The notes under the pieces: generated by a model
What the model was told of the DNA's origin: nothing
Databases searched by the model: none
What the model saw: the letters and a program-made list of their open reading frames with translations, nothing else
From: Metridium senile
Lineage: Eukaryota; Cnidaria; Anthozoa; Actiniaria; Metridiidae
Reading direction: 5' to 3'
DNA: 64,000 bases
Assembly: GCA_949775045.1 (NCBI GenBank)
Contig: OX459097.1
Coordinates: forward strand, 7,209,685 to 7,273,684
Made by a program: the position numbers and the translations under genes
Part shown: positions 56,151 to 64,000 of the stretch, piece after piece
How the letters are laid out: each line of letters starts with the position of its first letter
How positions within the stretch are numbered: the stretch's first letter is position 1

Positions 56151-56504
56151 AAAGTTTGTATGTATATGTACATATATATATATTTTTATTTAATAGTGCT
56201 GCGGTAACCCTAAAGACTACCGCCAACCAACGCTTTGAAAGTTTTGTCACGCATAAATACGCGCTACAATCATGTCAAAAACTGTTGGGACATTTTTATG
56301 ACCATCTTTGTTTAAAATTTAAATATATACAAAATGAAAAAAGTATATATTGCCAAAGCAGCGATTAACGTACGTTTTGATAGTGCATGAAGTCACAAAA
56401 AGTCGAAGATATGATCGAAGTCGATCGGAAAAGAAAAATCGAAAATCGAACCAGGCTTGTCAGTTCAAAAATTAATTGATCCACTAAAAGCTACTAAACA
56501 AGCT

Positions 56505-56715
56505 CTAAAGGCCCGTTTACAATTCTGGCGATTTCAATGGCGATTTTATCGCAGCTTTGTCGCCGCAATTTCGAATTCGCTCGAATTTAGGAGACAGAAA
56601 ATCGCACCAAGTTGCACTAAATTTCGAGCATGTTCAAAGTTGCGTTAACAAATCTGAGATAAAATCTGAGATAAAATCGCGCAACAAAATTGCTAGTGTA
56701 AACGGGCTTTTTAAA
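56505..56715. mobile_element. MITE with AAAGGCCCGTTTACA ends next to the GPCR gene
   Basis: Ends AAAGGCCCGTTTACAATTCT and AGTGTAAACGGGCTTTTT are inverted, with GGCGATTT/AAATCGC words repeated inside. It stops about 30 bp beyond the GPCR stop codon, so it may lie in the 3' UTR. Confidence 0.7.
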
Positions 56716-56747
56716 AGTCATCGTTTATAATCATGATATTTGTCTGT

Positions 56748-57839
56748 TTATAAACTGGAAGTAGTAGTTTGTTGCCTAGGGTGTGGCAGTACATCAGTTC
56801 TGTTTTGCGGATTCGTTGCTGTCATGCTACATTTACACAAAATCCGTTTCGCCGCCGATCGAAAATCGGACAGAAAGATAATATAGATAAAAGGACTGAG
56901 ACAAGAGTTGAAAAGTGGCAGAATTTCACGGCCAACGTGCTCAAATAATGCCTGGTCAATGCAAATACCTCCAAAAATAGATATTCCATTAAAGGCTAGA
57001 AGTAATTCGCTTATCTGCAGGAAGATAAGTGGTAGATAGCAGCAACAATATAGAAATATAGAGCACAATACCATTCTTACTGCGCCTGCCATTCGTTTAG
57101 CTCTGGATTTTCTCTGCAGCTCGGAAAGGCTGCAGCTTATTTCATTGGGCTTTGATAACTTTCTCCAAGTTAAAACACTCAACAGAAAAATGGATACAAA
57201 TGTTATTATCATGCACAAGTAATACACAGAGATCCAAATCTTAGGCGAATGCGAAAGACCGCACTCGAATCCACCATCTTTCGATGGTTTCAAAACCCCA
57301 TACGTTGGTTCATATGCTGTGACCGCCATTGGAATCAACCACGAGCAACAAACAGCTATCACTCGGTGTTTTAGAATGTTCGATCGAGATCTTATTCTCG
57401 AGACAGTGATTCTAATTGCTTTATATCTTTCGATGCTGATTATCAAAAGCGACATCAACGACACCAATCGAGCATTCAAATGGAAAAATGGCACCAGCTT
57501 GCAAATGATGACCTCGGCAATCAACTTTCGGTTATCATTTCTATCGTCAAAACTTGCAAATGGATCGACGAAAATGACGTACATGTAAACTGTTCCCATG
57601 CATATGACGAGAAGATCAGACACGGCCATGTTTATGATCATATAATGTAAGTTTTTTCGAATAGTGAACTTCACAGCAAGTACAATCACGAAAATGTTAC
57701 CAGTTATGCCTATGATAATAAGCAAGCAAAACCCCGTTAGATAGTAGCGTCCAACTATATCCACAGGATCAATATTGCAACCACCTTCATCGGACGGTCT
57801 ATTAGTTGCGTTTGTGTCCGCTGTGTTAGAATAATCCAT
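56748..57839 (-). CDS. Rhodopsin-like (class A) G protein-coupled receptor, 363 aa, single exon
   Basis: Seven membrane segments are visible: about 32-57, 66-90, 111-137, 158-176, 201-223, 253-277 and 300-324. Class A landmarks are N48 (ITGN), D75 in NMAVSDLL, C113 before segment 3 with C193 in the second extracellular loop (probable disulphide), E137-R138-Y139, W167 and P270 in CYLP. The NPxxY motif reads SPFIY (315-319), so the usual Asn is Ser. An N-glycosylation site lies at N10. The third intracellular loop (about 225-252) is basic. Receptors like this sit in the plasma membrane and signal through heterotrimeric G proteins. The overall pattern is closest to peptide/amine-type receptors, but the ligand cannot be assigned. 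Single-exon structure is common for invertebrate members. The start is the first Met of the frame, giving a normal-length N-terminus. Confidence 0.9.
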   Translation of the reverse strand: MDYSNTADTNATNRPSDEGGCNIDPVDIVGRYYLTGFCLLIIIGITGNIFVIVLAVKFTIRKNLHYMIINMAVSDLLVICMGTVYMYVIFVDPFASFDDRNDNRKLIAEVIICKLVPFFHLNARLVSLMSLLIISIERYKAIRITVSRIRSRSNILKHRVIAVCCSWLIPMAVTAYEPTYGVLKPSKDGGFECGLSHSPKIWISVYYLCMIITFVSIFLLSVLTWRKLSKPNEISCSLSELQRKSRAKRMAGAVRMVLCSIFLYCCCYLPLIFLQISELLLAFNGISIFGGICIDQALFEHVGREILPLFNSCLSPFIYIIFLSDFRSAAKRILCKCSMTATNPQNRTDVLPHPRQQTTTSSL

Positions 57840-59843
57840 TGTAGAAATATTAAATGATGAACTATGAATATTTCCTAGTATATACTTCAGTTATCCGTCG
57901 TCGCCTTCTTTACTCGATCCAGGGACTGTCAAGCAATACATATATAAGTACTGAGCTCATTCAATTGTAAAATTACCTTTTTGATGAGATATATGATGAT
58001 CGAGCTCATGTATAATATATATAGGTCCAATTTGCCTATGAATCAAATTAACTAATTGCAAGATGTTATGAGCAGAAGACGTTTATACCAATATAATGCA
58101 AAGCAAATAAGACATCGGTATAGTATTAGCATACCACACTGTCCTTTGAAGTTTACGGTGGGACACGACGTAGCTCGCGTACTAGATTGACAACCTTTTT
58201 CCCGTTTTTCACCCTCTTAAGAATTCAATTCAGTGCCAAAGTTGTATTCATTACTTTTGCGAAGTCTTGTTTGTGCTCGGTGTTTGTGCAGCTGCTAGCG
58301 TTTTGAATATGTGATTGGGGTGTAAGAAAAATATTGATAGCCAGCCGGATATACTCACTCACTGTTAATGTCACTGTTAACTATCTTTACATCTAATTAG
58401 AAGTAATATAAGCAAGAAAGCGTGATCTAATTCAAGAACTAGAAACCACAGTGCAGCAATGAACGTTACCAAAACAACAACAGAGAAAAAAAAGCGACAA
58501 GGGTCACGTGATCACCCTGTATATGTACTTTATTAAATCAAGCAGCAGCTGTGTAAAAATAATTAGTAAAACTGTAAAGTAAAGCAAAGTACTGATATGA
58601 ATTCAAGCAATCTATTATTTAGATTCGTTTGGAAATTATCGCCATTTTTTCCTGCCTTAATATATCATTTTCAAGCTGAATTAAACATAGAATACATTAA
58701 ACATTTCAAACACAAAAATGGGTGATTTGAATATGCCATCAATATTTTATATTTCAAGTTTTTGCACCATATCCGTCAGTAGACCCCTTTCAGGTTCTGG
58801 TGAATAGTTTATTTAGAATATGTTCAGTTATACAGCGTGCGGAAATTTGACCCATTATCAAACACTATATATATATTGAAATACTTAAAAATTCCACGGG
58901 CTGCTATCAAATTCTAAAGAATACATTATATGAGGTTGATCGACGAGAACCGTGAAATGGTTTATTAACAGCATACTTCAAAACTGTGTGCGGCTTAATA
59001 TAAATATTATTCTTAAGCTCTACACATTTATTGTTTGAAGATGGCACAGTAAAAGCTTCGGTAATATAACACAAATGACGATAACTTAAAAACTCGGATT
59101 ATAAGGCCTTAATTGAAAAAGGCCGATCGACACGGTTTGAAACAATATTTTATTTATATTATTTGTCACATATCGACTTATATTCTTTCAAAATCTGCGG
59201 CGAATTTCAAAACCAAACAATTAAATATTATTATACATGTGAGTTAAATGTTTGCTAACTTGTCAACTGAATACCAAATCTTAACATGAATAGGCACTCG
59301 TCAAAGAAAAATGTTAAATGATTTTTATGCCTACATATAAAAATGCCAAACCAAAACGGCGGCGCTTTTCTTCTTTGGTAGGTTTTACGAAAAACTATCC
59401 GTGATACATTTACGCTGTCGTTGACAGATTTTTTTAAAAAACAAATAGACTTTCACGAAAGAGACTAAATCTCAAAGCCCGTGTCACCTCGTCGCGCTCG
59501 ATCGTCGCTCGCAAATCCGACCAAACCGCTGTGGTCGATTTGTGGCTAATCTAATCCTACCGACGCCACTGAAAATATCGAAACTTGTGCATGGCTTGGA
59601 AAATTTTGTAAATTGACTCACAGCCACTTAAGATTTATCAGTGTACACTGACATGTGTACATAAGATGGGATAACGAACGCTTGCTTGTTTGCATTGCAA
59701 ATAGGACAATAACATGACTTTTGGAGGGCATATTGTTTATTTGTGGCCCGCCAAAATTCGTTTTCAATAGGGCAATTTGTTATTTGGCCGGCCTAGTATA
59801 TTGATGATAATGGAAAGTGTTTCGTAGGGATACACTTGCGTAA
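57840..59843. other. Intergenic region upstream of the GPCR gene
   Basis: About 2 kb, AT-rich. I see no gene, long repeat or RNA. Confidence 0.4.
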
Positions 59844-59872
59844 GTTCCTCAAATTTTAAGTACAATGCTTAT

Positions 59873-60040
59873 AATTCGCTTATCTGCAGGAAGATAAGTG
59901 GTAGATAGCAGCAACAATATAGAAATATAGAGCACAATACCATTCTTACTGCGCCTGTCATTCGTTTAGCTCTGGATTTTCTCTGCAGCTCGGAAAGGCT
60001 GCAGTTTATTTCATTAGGCTTTGATAACTTTCTCCATATC
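59873..60040 (-). pseudogene. Duplicated fragment of the GPCR gene (loop 3 to segment 6)
   Basis: About 165 bp matches 57005-57170 with three substitutions and encodes part of the receptor (KLSKPNEINCSLSELQRKS through YLPLIFLQISEL). It has no start, no other segments and stops just past the match. It is flanked by a 27-bp near-perfect duplication, beginning CCTCAAATTTTAAGTACAA (59844-59870 and 60058-60084), which marks it as an insertion. Confidence 0.85.
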
Positions 60041-60084
60041 GAACACAAATTTTTTTTGTTCCTCAAATTTTAAGTACAAAGCTT

Positions 60085-60499
60085 CAGCTCAAACCATGGA
60101 TAATAAAAACATTTTCCATGCTCAAACTGACACAATAAATACGAGTTTAAGTAATTTCCTAACATTATATTCGTTTGAAAATGGAGGGAACTGGAAAAAC
60201 TAAAAGTTATACGGGTTATATATCTTTTGGAAATGTACTTGAAACTAAAAGTAAGATATCTTAGCAACAATTACAGCAATTACAGTAATGAGTGATCAAT
60301 ATATTTTTTAACTCGCGGGCTCCCTGTGTCCTATTGAGCAAATATTTATAATCACGGGCTTCCTTTCTAATTAAAATGGCGGATGAACTAGCCGGCTGAT
60401 GTGTCCAGGCTGATATCAAATTCTCCATATTTTCTTTCTTGTTCTCGCCATAGATTAAAACGAATATATAATTTTTTAGCACAATATTTTAAAGTTAAA
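60085..60499. promoter_or_regulatory. Region upstream of the CISD3-like gene
   Basis: About 400 bp before the start codon. AT-rich with no certain TATA or initiator. The promoter is expected here by position only. Confidence 0.3.
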
Positions 60500-62561
60500 A
60501 TGGCTAGTAATACAGAAGAGATCAAGCCATGTCAATCAAGTGGTGATGGTGATGATAATCACTCTAAGAAGAAAGATGATGTTAAGATCAAAGAAAAACT
60601 CTTTCCAACAGTGGCGATGGTAAGATGATGAAATAATCGCATTCATTATTACAATAGAGTTTCATGTAAAAAATAAGTTGTGATGGCAATATAGAAAATG
60701 ATGATAGTGATGATGACTTAGAGGATGATTGTGTTGCAGTTGATGATGATGGCGATGAAAGAAATGATGGTGATTATCAGTGATACTGATTTTGTTCAAA
60801 TGATGATGGTGATGACGGAGAGAATGTTGGTGTTAATGATGATAATGATGATGATGCATGCTGGCGATAAAGAAAATGCTGACGGTTCTGATGAAGAAAA
60901 TGGTGGTGATTATAAGATGATAATGATGATGTTAGTGATGATGATAGAAATGATAATGGTGGTGGTAGTTGTGGTGTAATGATGATGATAACTAATTAAT
61001 GATGATACTAGTGGTGATGATGATAGTAATCTGTCATTTTCATGATGATTTGGGTGATTATAATTTACGGTGATGGTGGTGCGTGTTGATTTCAGTGGTG
61101 ATAATATTGTGTGATAAGATCTATAAAATGTAAATAAATATTTAATTAAATAATTAAAATGCATATATCCTTTATTCAATCTGAAATAAAATAATGGCAA
61201 TATATAAAAATTATTTATAAAACAAATTGTGTCTATATATATACATGCGATCTATTAATAATACCATTTGATTGTTTTTTAGTATGGGCCATATAATGTA
61301 AAAGATTTAGTGCCTGGGAAGGTAATGAAATGGTGTACTTGTGGACTAAGTAAGAAGCAACCATGGTGTGATGGTAAGATTTAACATTCACATTGATTTC
61401 ATAAATAAAAAAAACATCATTAGTGTATACACAATTCACAACCTCATAAGAACGCACACTCTCATTGGTTTGCTATCTATTAGACCATATCTACCGCCAC
61501 AGCGCATGCATCTTGTCAAGCTTTACAATATTATGCAATAAATTTCACAGCGCAAAGACCCACGGCTCGGTAAATATTCGCCTGATAACCACTTTGCCTT
61601 CAGCTAATAATTGTTAATTATTTCTAAATAAATACTTGTTCTTTAGCTAATGGAACGTTTTTTATAACCCACTTTTAAAATGCAATTGAGCATATGTGTA
61701 AAATAACATGCTAATGAGATGTTTGTGCAGCTATATGCTTTTATTTTTTCCTTAAGCCACAAGCCACTGTGAAAATCATTGATAAAAGTTGTTTCAAGGA
61801 AATCTTTAAGTGTTTCCATGGTCCTTCAGCTGTTGAAGCTGGGAGTATGACTATGACTCACTGAAGCATTTTGCTACCTCATTAGCATGCTATTTTACGC
61901 AAATATACTTATTTGCATGTTAAAGGTGGGTTATATGAAAACGTTCTAGTATGACTTGGTGCTTCTAACATCTTGCCTCAAGTTGAAGTTGTTTCAACTA
62001 TGGTGTTAAGCTTTACAATATGACAAGGAAATGACAGAATTGCAATTCTTCACATCGCTGTACATGTTGGCCATTTGCTTTCAAGGAGCTCATCTGTCCT
62101 TTGACAGATGTGATTTTAATTGTCCAGGGTGACATGCCACCCACCTCACCAGTATGCACTGGTTGGGGAGACAGTTTAGATGCTGACTAACTGTCCATGC
62201 GGCAGGTTCTACTGGGTTACAATGTTACCAGTAGCAGACTCAAAGTCTGACCTGACCTAAATATTCTTGGACTAAATTTTTGCAGCGGTGATTGAGCGCC
62301 ACTTTAATCATTTTAATGTTTTCCTTATTTCCAGGAAGACACAAAGGAACTGGTTTCAAATCGTTGAAATGGAAAGTTCCAGAAAGTCCACAGACACTGT
62401 ACTCATTGTGTGGCTGTAAATACACAGGGTCCCCGCCACTGTGTGATGGCTCCCATAATGACCTGCCTTGTAAATTCACAGCTCAGAAAGAATCCTGTGA
62501 AAAACCTCATAATGAAGACCTAAAACTTTGCACTGGTTGTGGATGGGTTCCTGACTGGTAA
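60500..62561 (+). CDS. CISD3: CISD3-like protein with two CDGSH iron-sulphur domains (three exons, 145 aa)
   Basis: The exons 60500-60619, 61283-61373 and 62335-62561 join in frame (120+91+227 = 438 bp). Each CDGSH domain binds a [2Fe-2S] cluster through three Cys and one His. Here they are C58, C60, C69 and H73 (CTCGLSKKQPWCDGRH) and C96, C98, C107 and H111 (CGCKYTGSPPLCDGSH). Two CDGSH domains in one small protein are the hallmark of CISD3 (mitochondrial matrix, iron-sulphur/redox metabolism), and the length fits. Unusual points: the first domain has Arg where Ser is usual before the ligand His; the N-terminal 40 residues are Lys/Asp-rich without an obvious mitochondrial presequence; and the protein ends with an extra Cys-rich tail (C125, C136, C139; LCTGCGWVPDW). 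The tail sequence is amplified downstream. Confidence 0.9.
60620..61282 (+). other. Intron 1 of the CISD3-like gene, GAT/GGT-rich
   Basis: GATGATGATGGTGATG-type sequence dominates 60690-61100. Met- and Val-rich frames are artefacts. Confidence 0.6.
61374..62334 (+). other. Intron 2 of the CISD3-like gene
   Basis: AT-rich, bounded by GTAAGA and TTTCCAG. A loose inverted relation exists between AGCTAATGGAACGTTTTTTA (61645) and ATATGAAAACGTTCTAG (61934). No gene seen. Confidence 0.45.
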
Positions 62562-62691
62562 AGTGTACTGATTGGTTGATTAGAGCAAGCTATTGATGAA
62601 AGATAACGTTAATGATTTCACTACTACAATTTGTAATCAATCCCAATATGAACCTGGAAATTCATAGCTCAGAAAGAATTATGTCGATAAA

Positions 62692-63096
62692 CCTCATAAT
62701 GAAGACATGAAACTCTGCACTGGTTGTGGATGGGTAAATAAACCTCATAATGAAGACATGAAACTTTGCACTGGTTGTGGATGGGTAAATAAACCTCATA
62801 ATGAAGACATGAAACTCTGCACTGGTTGTGGATGGGTAAATAAACCTCATAATGAAGACATGAAACTCTGCACTGGTTGTGGATGGGTAAATAAACCTCA
62901 TAATGAAGACATGAAACTCTGCACTGGTTGTGGATGGGTAAATAAACCTCATAATGAAGACATGAAACTCTGCACTGGTTGTGGATGGGTAAATAAACCT
63001 CATAATGAAGACATGAAACTTTGCACTGGTTGTGGATGGGTAAATAAACCTCATAATGAAGACATGAAACTTTGCACTGGTTGTGGATGGGTAAAG
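62692..63096 (+). repeat. Eight 51-bp repeats derived from the CISD3-like C-terminal coding end
   Basis: Each unit has AACCTCATAATGAAGACATG and CTCTGCACTGGTTGTGGATGG and codes for KPHNEDMKLCTGCGWVN. This copies residues 127-142 of the protein. The frame stays open from about 62670 through 63129. The sequence after the array (TGGTTGATTAGAGCGAGC) repeats what follows the true stop codon (62572-62590). Units differ by only one or two bases. Confidence 0.92.
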
Positions 63097-63355
63097 TGTA
63101 CTTATTGGTTGATTAGAGCGAGCTATTAATGAAAGATAACTTTAATGATTTCACTACTACAATTTGTGATGGATCCCTAAATGAACCTTGTGGCTCATAA
63201 GCCTTGTGGCTTCCCATCAAATCGCCTCGCCTTGCTTGTAATACATAAAATGTAATTAAATATTTAAGATGGCAAAATTAAATAAATACCAAAATACCAA
63301 AACCTGAAAATTCATAGCTCAGAAAGAAGACTATGTTGTTCTGGATGTGGATGGT

Positions 63356-63825
63356 TTCCTGACTGGTAATGTGTATCGATTGGTTGATTACAGAGAGCGA
63401 CAATTCATGAAAGATAACAAATGATTTCCCTAACTATTTTTGTAAGGTATCCCAAAATATGTTCTGGTTGTGGATTGCTCCCTGAGACTGATAATTTGCT
63501 CCAGTCACTTGATAATTGATATAAGAAAGAGCTTTTCATACAACTGGAGATTGCCTTACTGCATTAGTATGGGATCCCAAAATCTACAATCCTGACTGGT
63601 AATGTGTATCGATTGGTTGATTACAGAGAGCGACAATTCATGAAAGATAACAAATGATTTCCCTAACTATTTTTGTAAGGTATCCCAAAATATGTTCTGG
63701 TTGTGGATTGCTCCCTGAGACTGATAATTTGCTCCAGTCACTTGATAATTGATATAAGAAAGAGCTTTTCATACAACTGGAGATTGCCTTACTGCGTTAG
63801 TGTGGGATCCCAAAATCTACAATTT
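63356..63825 (+). repeat. Two tandem units of about 236 bp with CISD3-tail relics
   Basis: CCTGACTGGTAATGTGTATC through GGGATCCCAAAATCTACAAT occurs twice (about 63358-63583 and 63591-63821), nearly identical. Each contains decayed copies of the CxxCGW tail (TTCTGGTTGTGGATTGCTCC). Confidence 0.85.
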
Positions 63826-64000
63826 ATGGCTTACAAGAAAATCCAGACATGCGAGAAAGCTCAGAATGATGATATGAAACTGTGCAACTGTTGCTCATGC
63901 AAGGGTTCCGAATTGGTAATTAATGTTTCGATTGATTGGATTGAAGTCTTTACTTCAAAATAAGGGGAGATTACCCAACTGCAATTTGGATCACAAAATG
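63826..64000 (+). pseudogene. Decayed copy of the CISD3-like C-terminal segment
   Basis: The frame around 63829-63930 has CEKAQNDDMKLCNCCSC, recognisable as the CEKPHNEDLKLCTGCGW tail with substitutions. No CDGSH domain accompanies it before the window ends. Confidence 0.6.

Noticed and set aside
57319..57588. Plus-strand 89-residue frame inside the GPCR gene
   Set aside because: Antisense shadow of the receptor coding sequence.
62662..63054. Minus-strand frame RFIYPSTTSAEFHVFIM repeats
   Set aside because: Antisense shadow of the 51-bp array.
62707..63129. 140-residue KPHNEDMKLCTGCGWVN repeat frame as an independent gene
   Set aside because: It has no promoter, start context or CDGSH domain and is derived from the tail of the neighbouring gene. 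Kept as a repeat and as a finding rather than called CDS.

Overview
The window looks like AT-rich nuclear DNA of an invertebrate animal. It has short exons with GT/AG introns, a single-exon rhodopsin-like receptor gene, and a dense mixture of transposon relics (Harbinger, CR1/L2-like LINEs, Penelope-like element, tRNA-like repeats, many foldback MITEs). The repeat repertoire would suit a cnidarian such as an anemone or coral, but sequence alone does not settle the phylum.

Positions 1-53300 are a tandem cluster of four-transmembrane MS4A/CD20-like genes, all on the minus strand. Gene I has only its first coding exon in view (1031-1168). Gene II (8559-16287, six exons, 318 aa) and gene IV (46430-53103, five exons, 229 aa) are complete. 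Gene III (36811-40673) has exons 2, 3, 5 and 6 but no exon 1. Every junction is phase 0 and the exon sizes 138/75/330/(246)/72-75/60-96 repeat from gene to gene. The flanks (a CAT/CAC-rich 3' module and a shared upstream module) are repeated too, so whole loci were duplicated. Because the copies can be compared by eye, each serves as an 'empty site' for insertions in the others, and many MITEs here can be delimited with their target duplications.

Between genes II and III lies a composite insertion of about 17.3 kb (16409-33715), absent at the same point of unit IV. It holds two 1.2-kb direct repeats around a 1-kb unit, a GC-rich 9-bp minisatellite of roughly 90 copies (about 21030-21843), a 1.7-kb long-TIR element, a LINE tail, and a nearly intact Harbinger transposon (27984-33123). 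The Harbinger carries a spliced Myb/SANT-like gene and a 361-aa DDE transposase facing each other tail to tail. A second copy of its host repeat, without the insertion, is present at about 19224.

Units III and IV also carry a Penelope-like fragment in inverted arrangement (42313-42957), a 5'-truncated LINE with an intact RT ORF (43378-45937), and a palindromic trio of tRNA-like repeats (49740-50350). From 53.3 kb on are poly-G-rich repeats and degenerate LINE pieces, then a rhodopsin-like GPCR (56748-57839, minus) with a 165-bp duplicated fragment 2 kb away (59873-60040). Last comes a three-exon CISD3-like double-CDGSH iron-sulphur protein gene on the plus strand (60500-62561). Its C-terminal coding segment has been amplified downstream into eight 51-bp repeats that keep an open frame (62692-63096).
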